Assembly: GCF_945859685.1 (NCBI RefSeq)
Contig: NC_079147.1
Span: 87,598,315 to 87,662,314, forward strand
Source of the DNA: Eupeodes corollae
Taxonomy: Eukaryota > Arthropoda > Insecta > Diptera > Syrphidae
Reading direction: 5' to 3'
Length of the DNA stretch: 64,000 nucleotides
A program made the translations under genes and the position numbers. The notes under the pieces are model-generated. The model worked only from the letters and a program-made list of their open reading frames with translations, was not told the origin of the DNA and did not search any database. Shown one piece after another: positions 10,668-23,478 of the stretch (position 1 is the stretch's first letter; every line of letters begins with the position of its first letter).

Positions 10668-11740
10668 TGAATGGAAGGAGCTCTGCTCTGGCTTGTGCCA
10701 TGACTTCCCGATTGTAAGGGAGTCTCCTATCTACGGTTCTTCACTTGCACTGGTAAATTAGCGGAACAAATAATTTATCTTGTATCAGACCGCATCTATC
10801 TTAAATGCTCTGGTAGCATTCCACCAGTGTACACTTTCAAAGAACTCGTCGTTCGGAAGAAGCCCCAAAAAATAAATTGTTGGTCGAAGAAATAGCTTTC
10901 GCAATGTGCCCTAGAACGAGTTTTATCACGAAATTGTCAATTCTGTTGATTCGAGCCCCGTCGTAAAGTACCTTGTCGCAATAGTAATGAACTTAGGAAG
11001 ATGTGGCTGTTCGATGTAAGCCAGTACAAAGTCGTAAATACTGCCGTTCAATTACTCGAAACTTCTCCAAATGGGAAGGGGCAACGTTGAACCACACAAG
11101 GCAACTATAAATGATCATCGGCCTTAAAAGGGCCATGTAGCAAATTATCCTCACTCTGGGGTCAAGCCGACTGCTTAAAACAGTCGTTTCGTCAGACCAA
11201 AGGTTCCTCTGGCCCTGGTCAGAGCAGCATTTATATGTCTGTCGAAACATAAATACTGATCTAACCAGATACCGAGGTACTTCACTACACTTTTGCACGC
11301 TAATGGCTGTCCGTGATGATCATCTTGATCAAATTCTTGCACGTATCAATCGTAGCCATAGCCAATGGAGTCCAGAATAGAATTGTCTCCGACTTCTAGA
11401 CATTTATTTACAGTTTCCAGTCGCCGGAATATCGCTGAATCTTGTCGAAAGCACGCTAAAAACCTCGAGCTCTCAGGCCGTTCTGTACGCAATTAGATCT
11501 TCGACGTACGCAATTGCCTTGGTAAGACTACCTATCAGATCGCTGGTGTAAATGCTGAAGAGAATTGGCGAATTCACAGCCCTCTGTTGAAGACCATTTT
11601 TAATTTGGAGTGTTGTAGTAGAAGTTACACTGCCACTTTTGACAATAAACTTTCTACCGTTAAACATTTACAAAAGAATTTCTTAGGTCAAGCCTGTTCA
11701 GTTTTAGATAAAAACTTTCTTAACATACGGTTTCGAAGTC
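10668..11740 (-). mobile_element. Jockey-like LINE fragment
   Basis: Minus-strand second half of a reverse transcriptase ORF, colinear with the better copy at 34.1-35.2 kb. Readable pieces are the palm (FNGRKFIVKSGSVTSTTT, then PILFSIYTSDLIGSLTKA) and the thumb/C-terminal part (SSRLDPRVRIICYMALLRPM). The catalytic YADD is degenerate, reading YVED, and several frameshifts are present. No 3' untranslated tail is preserved; SINE sequence abuts directly. Confidence 0.85.
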
Positions 11741-12807
11741 CTTATGTAGTATACAGTAATATGCACTAACCATTACTCCACCTGTACACCCTGTACAAAA
11801 ACTGAAACGAACATTTAACATACTAGAGCTTGACACACACGATTATTAGGGAGGATTTTTGACTTTTGTTATATGAATGTGTCCTTGACAGTTGGACTTT
11901 AATTACCTATCTAATTAATAGACAATCTTTCAAAAGGTATACTTTTGTTTCGTATCTGTAGACCTCCCTCTGTGAAGTTTGGATCACGGACATAAGACAT
12001 AACCGACACGACACGCCAACCAACAACGACGACGACGCAATACCACATTGTCATTGTCAGGTTGTGGAATGATGTTAAAGGTGAGCTTTGGAAATGTTTT
12101 GTGCATTATTCAAGATTACATACCATTACCATTAATCTTTGAATTAGTCATTTATACTCGTAGTACATTATTATGAAGATTAGGTTTAGACTCTAGGATG
12201 GGCACTTGGACAGGGCTCGATGGAGGTATGTTTTAGGTGTTTGTATGTTTATTTGGTTAAACTTTGCGTGATAAAACTTCTAGATTCAAAATAATGGTTG
12301 AATGCTTCCATTAAAATTCAATTCGACAATGCGGACGTGTCATTATTATGTGCAGGTACCTTTACATATGAAACTTGAATTTTGAAAACACTACTTTTTC
12401 ATATCATCAGAATGACTATTTGGGCAATAATCTGAGTCATCGTTGGGTTCTTCGTGTTGTGTAGGTTATATCTTCTGGAATGAAAGTTTTGAATTTTCAT
12501 CTAAAATTTGTAAAAGAATTTTATTGTGTAAATATATAAGGTTATCTAATAAAAGGTTTCATTTTGATTTAAAAAACGAGTATTTTTAAAGATTCACTTA
12601 CACTGAATATTAAAAATGGAAAACTAATTCAGGCAAATGAGCCTTACAGCTATGGTTGCAGCACATTTGCATATCCCCCAGCTGGAGATGTGCGAATGTC
12701 CTTAATGACTTTAAGAGTTCATCTTTAAGGTCTATCTATTTGTCACCAGGAGTCATTAAATCTGCCAACCTTGATTGTCTACCGATCTGCCTTCAAGAGT
12801 GCTAAAA
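11741..12807. other. AT-rich non-coding DNA
   Basis: No recognisable gene or element. Ends at the AAGT-type tail of the next LINE. Confidence 0.4.
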
Positions 12808-14060
12808 ATTACTTACTTACTTACTTAAAGCGGCGCTACAGTCCGGGCGGACCTGGGCCAACCAACATAAGTCTCCAGCCAGCTCGGTATTTAGCCGTCT
12901 CCAGTCTCGCACGCCAAGTTGGTTGAGGTCTTAACCCACCTGAGTTGCAGTCTTCCTCTACTGCGCCATCCCTCGGAATTGGATTCGAAGACCTTCCGGG
13001 CTGGAGCGTTGATGTTCATTCGCTCTACATGACCTAGCCATTTAAGCTGTTAGACTTTAATTCTGCTAACTAGGTCAGCGTCGCTGTACAGCCCGTACAG
13101 TTCGTCGTTATATCTTCTCCTAAATTCTTCATCTATGCGTACGGGACCAAAAATCACCCGAAGAATTTTTCTCTCGAAGCATCCTAAGACGCTCTCATCT
13201 TTCTTTGACAGGTTCCAGGCCTTAGCACCATAAATGAGAACCGGAATAATGAGTGTCTTACAGATGGTGATTTTAGATGCTCGAGAGAGGACTTTACTTC
13301 TCAATTCCCTTCTAAGTCCAAAGAAGCAGCGATTTGCAAGAGTTATTCTTCGTTTGATTTCAGCGCTGTTGTCGTTGTCTGTGTTTATAGCGGTGCCTAG
13401 ATTGACAAAGTTCTTAACTACCTCAATATTACAGCTGTACATGGTGACGTTTTGTTCAAGACGTCGTTGTTCAATGTCCTTTTTTGATGACAACATATAC
13501 TTGGTCTTGCCCTCATTGACCACCAAACCCACCTTCTTCGCTTCCGTCGCAATACTCAAAAGGATCACGCTTTGATCTTCCAATTATATCAATATCATCT
13601 GCGTATCCGAGTAATTGGATGGACCTTTGGAAGATGCCTCTAGGGTTGACGGTTGAGTTTTGAACAATTCTTTCCAGAACGATGTTGAACAAGTCGCATG
13701 ACAGTGCATCGCCTTGTCTAAAACCTTTTTTGACATCAAATGCATCGGTGAGATCTTTTCCGACCTTGATAAAGCAGCGTGCATTCTCCATCGTCATTCT
13801 GCACAAACGGATAAGTTTGACAGGGGTGCCAAAACTAGACATTTCTCTAAAGAGCTCTTCCCTATAGATGCCGTCATACGCGGCTTTAAAATCGATAAAG
13901 AGATGGTGGGTATCGATTTGAAGCTCCTAGGTTTTTGCAAAATCTGCCGTAGTGTGAATATTTGGTCGATTGTGGAGTTTTCTGGTTTGAAGCCACACTG
14001 ATAAGGACCTATCAGGTTGTTGACGAACGGCTTCAGATGTTCACATAATATGCAAAGTTA
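12808..14060 (-). mobile_element. RTE-like LINE, 3' part with RT core
   Basis: Minus-strand RTE-type retrotransposon. At its 3' end (low coordinate) is a run of AAGT units (plus strand ttacttacttactta, 12811-12827), the short tandem tail typical of RTE elements. Reading inward: the C-terminal part (LVSRIKV, then WLGHVERM), the thumb (LYGLYSDADL, ILIYGAKAW-type sequence) and the palm with YADDIDIIG at 13590-13605. Upstream of that are VKKGFRQGDALSC and a decayed finger region near 13990. No endonuclease is present. Stops and frameshifts make it a pseudogene. The same family recurs at 37.4-39.9 kb. Confidence 0.85.
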
Positions 14061-14365
14061 AGGAGACTGATGCCTCTGAAGTTGGCGCAATTAGAGCGTT
14101 GGGGTGGAGTAAAAGGAGTTTGGGGTTATAGGTGCTAATGTTGAAATTAAATGAAATTGGAATAGAATTGAACATCACCAACCGAAGTATACGGGTCAGT
14201 GTTTCTTTAGGGCTATATTAGGTGTGGTGAGTTGGTGAAAAAAAGAATAATTTTAATTTTCAGCAATTCTTCTACGTTCCTATAATAAGTTGAGGTTAAA
14301 CAGATGGAGGCTGTCACGATAAGGGGGTAAGAAATTCGTTGGATGCCTTCTATTCTTGATATGTG
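14061..14365. other. short non-coding gap
   Basis: Between the RTE fragment and the next DNA transposon; nothing recognised. Confidence 0.4.
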
Positions 14366-15760
14366 TACAGGGTGTCTGGTGGCAGATTTATGTTTTTAAT
14401 CCGATTATTTCAAAAAGTACGGTGCGGGGAGGGGCTTTTGTGTCATTGGAATCAGTGACCGTGCGGATTTCTCAATCACAATGTCATACTGGTCAATGGA
14501 GAATCGCGCGTTCACCGTCGAGCCGTTGTTCAAGTGAAACGACTCGTACATAAGGTGCGTTGACAGTTTTGTTCACACTTCGGCTATGAACACTCCACTG
14601 TCAGGACCCAGTTGATCTTTAAGGACTACCGAAAACATTGAAGTCGTTAAATACAATTCATGTTAAATTCAACCACTTTCGATACGGAAAAGGGCGGTCT
14701 CACTGGGACTTCCAAGAGCGATTATTTAGAAAATTTTAAAAAATTCTTTAAAGTTCCATGCATTTAAAATTCAAATAATTACAAACTCAAAGAAAGTGAT
14801 TTTGGTTTTTGTAAAACGATGTTGGAAAGTTTTCGTACTGTGAAAACAATTTTTTGGGGCGATGTGGCTTATTTTCATTTGAACGGGTACGTAATTAAAC
14901 CAAACTGCCGTTACTTGGCTCCAAGAATCCATAACCCTCGGCTGCAACTGAAACACCAAAAGCCATTGCATTGTCAAAGGGTAAGTTTTCGGTGCGCCTT
15001 ATCCACGCATGGGATGATTGGACCATTTTTTTTCGATAATACTCGGGGCTCAATAGTGACAATTACCGACGCATGATAACGAATATCTTTTTGGAGAACC
15101 TTCAATCTCGTCAATCGTTTTTATAGCACACGTGGTTCCAATAGGATGGTGCGACAGCACACATGATTCGATGAATTTGCTTGGGGAAACTTACCCTCAA
15201 AAGCTTATCAGCCGTTTTGGGGACTAATGTGGCCACTGATGTCCACCAACTTAAACCTAATGAAAGAGAGAGTTTACAGCAACAATCATTGAACTTTGGA
15301 GAACCTAAAAGAAAACATTCGTCGAGAAATCAGCGTAACTTGAGCGTGTGGTGCGTAACTTGAGGCTGTTTTTTGAACAGTGTGTTCATCTCCAGTAGTA
15401 CCCGTGGCATGATGGTTAGTGCGTTGGACTGTCATGCAAGGGGTCTTGGGTTCAATCCCTGCCTGTGCCACCTTAATTTAAAAAAAATTAATTTTCGCGG
15501 GTACTGCCTCTTGCGAGGAATTGACAAATCCTTCAAGAGTAATTCTTGTCATGAAAAAGTGCTTTCTCAAATTAGCCGTTCGGATTCGGCCTTAAATTGT
15601 AGGTCCCTTCCATTCCTGACAACAGTACTCGCACACAGGAATGGTTGAGAGTTGTAAGTCACTAGGCCCTGGTTCACAACGGACTGTTGCGCCACCCCAT
15701 TTGATTTGATTTTTTGTTCATCTCCACGGAAGAAATTTGGATGTCTGGCGTTTAGTGTTT
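14366..15760 (+). mobile_element. mariner-like element (interrupted by a SINE)
   Basis: Begins with the terminus-like ACAGGGTGTCTGGTGGC at 14366. The plus strand keeps transposase blocks in order: FHLNGYVIKPNCRYLAP (about 14870-14930), KPLHCQRVS, HGMIGPFFFDN (about 15010-15045), FQ.DGATAHM, LISRFGD and ENLKENIRREIS (about 15300), then the C-terminus FEQC (about 15375). The last codons are split by the SINE at 15395-15714 and resume as HGRNLDV. The catalytic block order is that of the Tc1/mariner superfamily. Several stops and frameshifts make it inactive. Confidence 0.75.
15395..15714 (+). mobile_element. tRNA-derived SINE, copy 3 (full length)
   Basis: Best-preserved copy, flanked by a perfect 12-bp target duplication TGTTCATCTCCA (15383-15394 and 15715-15726). 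The head GTGGCAT...GTGCCAC can form a seven-pair acceptor-like stem. The anticodon-like loop reads CTGTCAT (GTC, as in tRNA-Asp) and the box B is GGGTTCAATCC. The body is unrelated to tRNA and ends GCGCCACC followed by a T-rich tail. Inserted in the C-terminal coding end of a mariner-like element. Confidence 0.9.
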
Positions 15761-15829
15761 CACGGTGACATAAAAGGCCAAATTCCCTTATGTTTTCTAT
15801 TCTGAAAATGTCAATTCCTCTAAGCAATT

Positions 15830-16038
15830 TTTGTTACACCAGTTTTCCGAAACTATCGAGATCTGTTTGGAAGAAAGATATGTCTTCATGAGTTGCAGTC
15901 ATTTTGAAAAATTTCGTATCATCAGCATGATGAGATATTTGACAATGTTGAACTAAAATATCAATGTCGTTAATTTTAAGGATAAAGAAGAGAGGGCCTA
16001 GATAACTACCTTGGGGGACACCAGATGTATTGTCCTTT
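15830..16038 (-). mobile_element. LINE reverse transcriptase fragment
   Basis: Minus strand reads SGVPQGSYLGPLFF, then ISHHADDTKFFKM and QTDLDSFGKL: the RT palm around the catalytic box, here HADD (near 15918) instead of YADD. CR1- or Jockey-like. Only about 65 residues remain. Confidence 0.7.
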
Positions 16039-16715
16039 TTTCGCGAAAATATGAACCTTTATTGGAAAAAAGCTTACACAGGTATAATCCATCGCTGGCT
16101 ACTAACCCAAAATCGATCCACTTTTTAGCTTCTTTGTAAGATCGGAAGAGTTGGTCAGCCAGGTCGTGAGCAATAAATCCAAACAATGATTATCAGTTTA
16201 AGTAATGTCTGAAAAATAACGTTTAGAAGTACACTTTCACCACTTTTTCAATGTGGGATTAAGCGTTGTCATGCTGCAAAACCACTTCATCGTGCTCTTG
16301 ATGTATAGCAGGCGTTTATCTATTTATTCCAGATCAAACTTGAGCTTTCCACACACTAATGTCTCCACTTCTGCATCTTCGAAAACTATATCTCTTCCGC
16401 CACCATGCCGTTCTTTAGCGTTAAGGTCAACATTCTTGAAGCGTTGAAACCATTTTCGATACGTTCTATTAATAATACCTTCCTCAACAAACATATTTCA
16501 GAGCTTTCGATGAGAATCAGCCAAAGTTCCCTTAAAATACAAACAAAACAAGTAGAACCTTCCGCAAATGGCTAGAATTACATGTTCAAATCGATGAATA
16601 TTAGACTGGGCTTATGTCGAAGAAGGTTCAAGCTGACTGACTCGTAATTCGACTTCGACCGCTATTTCCACTGTCGTCACCTATCGGAATACCGAGGGAA
16701 CAAAGTTGTACACCT
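16028..16715 (-). mobile_element. mariner element, internally deleted
   Basis: Minus strand encodes the N-terminal helix-turn-helix part of a mariner transposase (RTYRKWFQRFKN, then FEDAEVETL). After a deletion it continues with the block around a lost HDNARPH-type motif and the C-terminal part LADQLFRSYKEAKKWID...LVASDG (about 16070-16170). The first catalytic Asp block is deleted. The high-coordinate end near 16715 (GGAACAAAGTTGTACACC) is probably the 5' terminus. Inactive. Confidence 0.75.
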
Positions 16716-19660
16716 TATATATTGCAGAATATCAAATGTTTGACAATGGTGACGGACAAAAATAACTTAAAATAAAATATGTGGGTTTATTTTATCGGCT
16801 CTAAATTAAGAAATTTATGAAATGCAAAACCTTACAATAAAGATAATCATACGGCTAAAAGAAGTTAAAAAAAAAGGAAAACAAAAAACGTTAAGGCCCA
16901 TCTTAAGCTTTTTTATTTTATGTAGGTACATACGAATAAATTTTCACCACAAAAGTTTATTGTTTATGTATCTCCTAAACACACGAATAACTTTCAAAAA
17001 CTCACTGAAAAAAACTTAAACTATTAACTATTTGGTACATTGATTCCAACACTTTATTGGAATTTCATTAATTTCCTTTTTAAAACTCATAAAACGACAA
17101 AACTTCTTCCTTCCCATCGAAATATAAAAGATAAATCGATCAACTTTCTCTCCTTTTCCTATTTTTTTCTTCATCTTGTATCCTGAAGACAAGAACAAAA
17201 ACAAAAACAAAAACGTAAACTCTTATAAAATAGTCATTTAATTTGAAGAGACAGAGAGTCCTTTGCTGTAATGTGCCATTTTAGAGGGCGCGGTTCCTTT
17301 CGGTTATAGGTTTGGTCCTTGGTTAAGTTAAGGATTCGTCTACGAAAACATTTTCACATGCACATAAATACTAAACGAAATATCTTAACTATCTTCGATT
17401 TCACCCCATTTTATGGCTATCATCGTTGTTTTGGAATAAGGTTATAGTAGAGGGTGGAGGGTGGCATGGCGGAAGCCTTCAATCGATCCTGCTCTGCAAA
17501 CAACAAATCTCTACACCATAGCAAAACATATGCGCATACATTAAGGCTCGGCTCCTGGTCCTATCCTTTATTTTTATTTTTGATAAGAAAACAAAAGCAA
17601 AAAAAAAGAATTTTCAAAGCGGAACCCCCAGGGCACAGAAGCACAGCAAAACTACCGAACCATGCTACTCCTTGGAGTTTATATTCATTTTGAACAAAAC
17701 AACACCAAAAAGAAAAAAGAATTGAAATCCTCAAAGTAGGTACACTCGTTACGTACTTCCTCTACGACGATGAGGAGGACGACGAGGACGAAACCCAAAA
17801 CCAGGCATAGTCCTTCCCATTTTACCAACACCCACTATGAGAACCACCTTAGGGATCCTTGCAAGCAATGTGCCTCAAGCAAGGAGAAGCAATAAAATTT
17901 TATTTCTCTCAACTAAGCCACACATACGGCTCGGTAACGGTAACGTTAACGGAGGCGGCAGCGGGTGGTAGGCGGATAGCGGGCGTCAGCGGTAGTAGAA
18001 TAGCGCATATAGCATCAGCATCAGCAGCAGCAGTGACTTCCTAAAGCGTTTTGTTGACGCTGTTTCCGGTGTTTCATTTTATTTTCGTTTTTTTAAACCT
18101 CGTTGGAAGGAATACGTAATTTGTTTTGTTTCAATTTTTTTTTCGTTTTTTGAAACGTGTGCCTTTTTTTCTGCCTGGCTGTATCAATGGAATCAAATTA
18201 TCGTTTAATCATAAAAGCAATAAACTCAACAGTTTAATTTTTCATTTCAGCCAGCTAATTGTTTGAAAGTGATGTGCATGCTGATAGACGTATAATTATA
18301 TTCAATGGCGTAAAATTTATTTTTCTGCGTACTCATCAACTTTTATAGATAGCTACATTATTTTATAAATCTGAACTTCAAGTTAATTTGATAGAACAAT
18401 GAAAAAATGTATCTGAGAATGGAAAAAATATAAAATTCAAAAAAAACCAGGAAAATTGTTAAATGTTCTCTTTTGAATTTTGATATTTTTGCAATTTTCC
18501 CAAGGCTCATTTCCACTCTGATGATGAGCTTATAGATCCATTCACTGCGGATGGATATTACGATAATTAATAAATTAATGATGAGTACATTGAACGTGTG
18601 TATGAAATATTCAAATTAATTTGTTTTTTGAATAATTGCAATTAAATTAAGCAACGTAAGGGTGAAATATAAAATAAATAAAGCGAATTTTATGGGTTAA
18701 TTGAGCTACAGAATGGTGCTACAAACGACGCGAAGCGCAGCACGTACGGAAGGCAATAATAGACATTAGGCAATATTTTGAAATATGACCTTGTGGTCCT
18801 TCCACATTTTGGGAACATTTGGCAAATTAAACTCTTTTCCAAGGTAAAATTTTACTTTTAAAACAATACCTTAAGTTATTTATAACAATGGCGAAGTAAA
18901 TTGTATGCTTATCTTTATGTAAAATATTTCAAGTGAATTAATGTTATGTAAAATGTTTGTTCACGAAAACTATGAATTTATACAAACCTAATTTACAGTT
19001 TGGAACATGAAAATTCTTAATGAGAAAATCGTTGCATTGAAAATGCGATTCTTATTAAATTTGTAGGTCCAACAAGTGATTAAAGTTATTCGTGATTTGT
19101 GTAATTTTTTTTTAATTCGTGTGATTTTCAATTTTCGCACCCTTTATATTAATATTTCAAAATAAATGTTTGTACATTTTTCAATGATTTTGGTTTTCGA
19201 GCAATGCGAATAAAATTTTAAAAAAATCTCAATTTTTTAGAATTTGCACAGCAGAGTAATAGTACTTCAGACGTAAGATAAGACCATAATGTCCTTCAAA
19301 AATCCACAATTCCATTTAAAACTACATGTTAACTGCCCAGCTAAGTTCTGGACCTTCTTTAGACCCTCCAAATTCGCAATAAAACAAAACTGTAACAGAC
19401 AGACTCAATGAATCACTGACAGTTGGATTCACCTTTCACACTGACTGCAATAAATACTTGAAAGCCAACACTTGGTGTATTGTAATGTCATTTGAAACGT
19501 AACTTAATTCAGTCAATATAATACAAATATCTTTCATTTCAATGGGTCATGTGTTTTCTTTTTATTTGGTCCTTCGAGCCGGATTTCCCATGTTCGGGAC
19601 AGACAATAGACTAATGCTGGACGGATAATGTAACCAATGTAAGTTGCTGGTTCATGAGGG
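16716..19660. other. AT-rich non-coding DNA with a GC-richer island
   Basis: No gene is recognised. Between about 17750 and 18050 the composition changes: GACGA repeats, GGTAACGGTAACGTTAACGG and GCATCAGCATCAGCAGCAGC. This could be an untranslated exon or regulatory DNA of a fly gene, but nothing decides it. The remainder is very AT-rich. Confidence 0.3.
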
Positions 19661-19668
19661 GTTAATTA

Positions 19669-20880
19669 CTAGCTCGAGAATAATAATGAGACATATTTTG
19701 GGACTGAAATATTCATAAATTGTATAGGGTGCTTTTTATATTTGAAAGTATCGTCTAAGAACCTAGAACCTACTAACGTCATGAAAATATCGGATCTTAC
19801 ATTCAAACTACCAACTGAATCTAAAAGCTTATCCTGAAATATTATTATTTCGTGGCATAGAGCTTCTAGTTCAAATTGTAGTTTTGAATTTCGATCTTCG
19901 CCACCCAACAACTCTATATAAGTTTTGGACATTGCGCGCCGCACAGTGGTTCCTCTTGTATGAAAAGAGTGGTTAAAATTGTTTATTATGATTTTAATAA
20001 GTTTTTATTATTATTAATGTTATTAAATCTTTTTTTCATTTAAACATTCATCACTTAAATAAGTTTTAGTTTAGCTAAAACAAAACAGGGGTTTTACAGC
20101 AATAAGTTTAACATTTCTTTCGGTAGGTTTGATTTTTAAGTTTTATCCAGAACACGAGCGCTTGAAAGAAGTGGTTCTGACGATAATAAATGTCTATGGA
20201 ACAAATCAGTATTTATGGCAACTCTTGAGGTTTCTTCGTATTTTGTTTCCCCTAAAAGCTTTTACGATTTGACAGCCACGACAGAGGACTTTATGTACAG
20301 AATCTGGCAAAGAATACCATGGGTATTCCCTTCCAATTTCTTTGGCTGTTTGTAAGGTAGATTTAAAAGCATCGGTATTTACAGAGAAACAACAGGCGAA
20401 AATTTTTAAAACAACTGCATATCTCTCTTAAACCGATTTCTTAATGCCAGTTATGTCGGAAGTAAAAGCATAATTGGAGAAAAACCTCCGTACCGTTTTT
20501 CCATAATTCAAGTTGCTTAGTCTTATCAACTATAAGACCTCTTTTTTCTCTGAACTTTTTCTGGATTCTTTTCTATTGATTTCCATTAAGAGCCTTTTCA
20601 GTTTTATTAATTCACCACTAAACTTTCTGCATCCCTTTGCAATGAACTTTCGACATCGTTTATTTCAATAGGTTTTGCTCCAAAAATGAAGCAACTTGTT
20701 GTGAAGAGTTATGAGTCAAAGCTTTATAGCTTTTCCCATTGACCATTGTTAACTTAAGGTCATGTTTAACCAATTTAGTTAGATCAGAGGCATGATCAAT
20801 AGTGTTTAACAATGTTTTTATCTGATCTTGGATGTATTTTTGCTCCTCTCTAATCTATTCTTTATTATCCATTTTAAGCT
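19669..20880 (-). pseudogene. C-terminal half of an uncharacterised transposon-borne protein
   Basis: The minus strand, read across frameshifts and stops, gives in order KLTMVNGKSYKAL (about 20750), a Cys-containing CFIFGAKPIEINDVE, RIQKKFREKRGLIVDKTKQ (about 20540), TVRRFFSNYAFTSDITGIKK (about 20490), then YPWYSLPDSVHKVL (about 20310), and an open 91-codon stretch at 19669-19944. From memory this order matches the C-terminal part of a large uncharacterised protein family that is repetitive in hydra, aphids and other invertebrates and probably transposon-encoded. Its N-terminal half appears separately at 27.5-28.4 kb on the same strand. The copy is dead. Function unknown. Confidence 0.5.
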
Positions 20881-21065
20881 GAAAACGCACAGGTCTGCTG
20901 TATTTAAGGACATCAAAATTATCTTGCTTAAGAAGTTAAAGAGGGACATAAAGATAAAATGTTATAACATGTCATTGTCACTTTATTCACGCGATGTTCG
21001 TTGTTTGTATTTCGATTGTCCGATACTGCCATCAAAACACCATTTTTCAAGATAATCTCCTATAA

Positions 21066-23478
21066 TTTTTACTTGCGACATATAGGAACTATATGGCAAG
21101 TTTTGCATTCGTGCAAAATTTCGAACTCGAGATTTTAATCAAACATGATATTACGATGGTAGACAAGTCGAAAAAAGTGGGTCCCGCGATTCCGTCCGGT
21201 CGGTTTTGTCTGTCTGTCCACGCTCCTACAGCCTAAACCACTGGGTCGATTGAGTTCAAACTTGGAAGTTAAGGTTTTCAGCAGATTCGCGTTAGGCGTT
21301 TTTTTCATTTTTTTTTTTAAGATCAAAACTAACAGTGGCCACCATACAATATTTTTGGGCAAAAAACGAAAATTCGAATTTTCTCAAAAACAAACCGATA
21401 GATTTTCTTTAAATTTTCTCTAAAATTTTATTTTTTAACTTGCCTTCTTTTAATAAGAAAAACAAATTTTTGTATTGCTCAGGAAAGGTACCGCTCATAG
21501 AACCGTTATTTTGTTTTTTAATTTTCTCAGTAATTTATAAACCGATTTCAATAATTTTTTTTCTGAATAAGCTCTTATATTGCTTTAACAATATTTGATT
21601 ATCAAAAGTGCAATTTTTTATTGTTTGGATTTTTAAAAAAATATTGAATTTTATTTTTTCAAAATTCGATATCTCAAAAACGTTTCAACATTTTTTTACG
21701 AAATTCAAACGTATAGCGTATATTAACAATCTCTAAGCAACTGCGTACCAAAAATATTTTTAGAACAAAATTGAAAAATTTTATGTATAAAAAATTAATT
21801 TAAAAAAAAACCGCTCTAACGATTTTCATACAAAAAATTTGAAAAATAAAATGTTTTTTTATTTATAAAATGGCATTTAAATTTTTGAAGACAAACTTAT
21901 TTTTCGGGCGAAATTTTGAATATTAAAATAATTTTTTTTTTAATATTTTAACTGTGCATGATCCCGAAAGAGCGCATTATTTTGACAAAATTGTAATTAC
22001 ATTCCTAGCTTTTATCTAAATTAGTGCGTTTTGTACATATTTATGTATTTTTATAGCTAAAATTATTGTAAATACCAACGATATGGCCGCCCATGTAGCG
22101 CAATTGTATCGGATATGATATATTTAATCAAAAATCTATTTTAAAATGTCTATCAAGAAGTAATATCTTGGTAACTTTGTATATGTGATTTTAAAATATT
22201 ATTTTTTACGAATAAGGTTGTTTCACAAATGATTTACTTGCCTACGCCTATATAAAAGAATAAATACTTAGTACAAGTTAAAGAAACGGACCAGAAAGAG
22301 TACATATATGTATTTTCTATTAGAATCACTTTTTCAACGTATATACACATTATACCTATTTATAAAGGTATTACGTACAACTTCTACAACTACTGCTTAC
22401 GTGTCACTTCATAACTAAAATCCAAAACGCTCAAAAGCCTGACCTTAAACAACACATGAATAGCAATTTCTTGTACCTGTACGTATGCTTGTTATTTTTT
22501 TAAACTTTAACAAAATAAATAAACTGAACGTAAAAACTCCATGTTAGCGCTGAAAACTTATAGTAAAGAAGGAATGTAGTATGTACCTTTTAGCTACCAA
22601 TAACATTCCTTCATTATAATCATAAACATGTCCTTATCTATCTATCTGCATAAAGCTAAGCACGCCAAGTGAACTATTCTATGGTCGTTTTAGACATCTA
22701 CCTGCTACCTAAATACACAACCAATAGGCGATCGACTTACAATTTAAACATTCATGGTCTGCCTCTTTCTTATCTTATTTATTTTCCATCCTGATTCTTC
22801 TAATATGAAATTACAATAAAGCTCTTTCTGAAGGAAAAAAGCTTTGAATCGCATCGTAGCCTTATACATAATACAAACCATTTTTCATATACAAAGATCG
22901 TACCGAAGTAAAATCAGACTTAAGAATGTAAATAAAAACAAATATCGGAAAAGATCCTAAACAGCTGACGTAAGAATGCAAAAGTTTGTTTCATCCCCTT
23001 ATTAGATACAATATTAAGCCATTTTGTTTTTTATATAAAGTGCATTGATATAAATAAAACAAAAACAAATTCATCAACCTTCATATGGAAGCTCTTTATG
23101 TGAAAATATATACAAGGATAGACTCAAGTAGAATGAAGGAAATTGTGTAGACTTTTTGGGTCGAAAATTAATTATCTCCCCTATTCTGCTGGCTGCTTAT
23201 GGGAATGTAAATAATATTTTTCTCGCGCTCCCACTGAATTTCTCTACTTTCGATACTAACGCCACGCCAACGACTCTGCATCTGGTCGCCCTAAAAGTTT
23301 CTGCTCATAAGAGTACTATGGTTTTCATTATGTACAATTGTACATAATGGCACTTATATCTTTGAAGACAAACTTAATTTACAGGTATATTTTTAAATCT
23401 TATATAAGTACTTTTTTAAACATACTCTTAGCATACAGGAGCAAGTTCGTGCGACCCAGTCGTGCATTTTATTTTTTT
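21066..23478 (-). repeat. 2.4-kb dispersed repeat, copy A (inverted relative to copy B)
   Basis: Matches 44010-45880 in opposite orientation along nearly its whole length. One end (23440-23478) has GCACGACTGGGTCGCACGAA in inverse. The other end carries two adjacent hairpins: 21072-21100 (CTTGC...CATATAG/CTATATG...GCAAG) and 21101-21118 (TTTTGCA-TTCG-TGCAAAA). Near that end is a GTCTGTCTGTCC tract with CTCCTACAGCC, a motif type seen in many arthropod repeats. A segment around GAAGACAAACTTA occurs twice (about 21886 and 23362). Copy A carries about 0.5 kb (22.8-23.3 kb) absent from copy B. No transposase recognised. Confidence 0.8.

Noticed and set aside
15397..15470. tRNA-Asp gene
   Set aside because: The tRNA-like segment is the head of a repeated SINE, has mismatched anticodon and T stems, and is followed by the SINE body in every full copy.
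21135..21362. 75-codon open frame conserved in both copies of the inverted repeat (68 of 75 residues with 45584-45811)
   Set aside because: Neither copy has an ATG, there is no known protein similarity, and conservation is explained by copies of one repeat diverging slightly.
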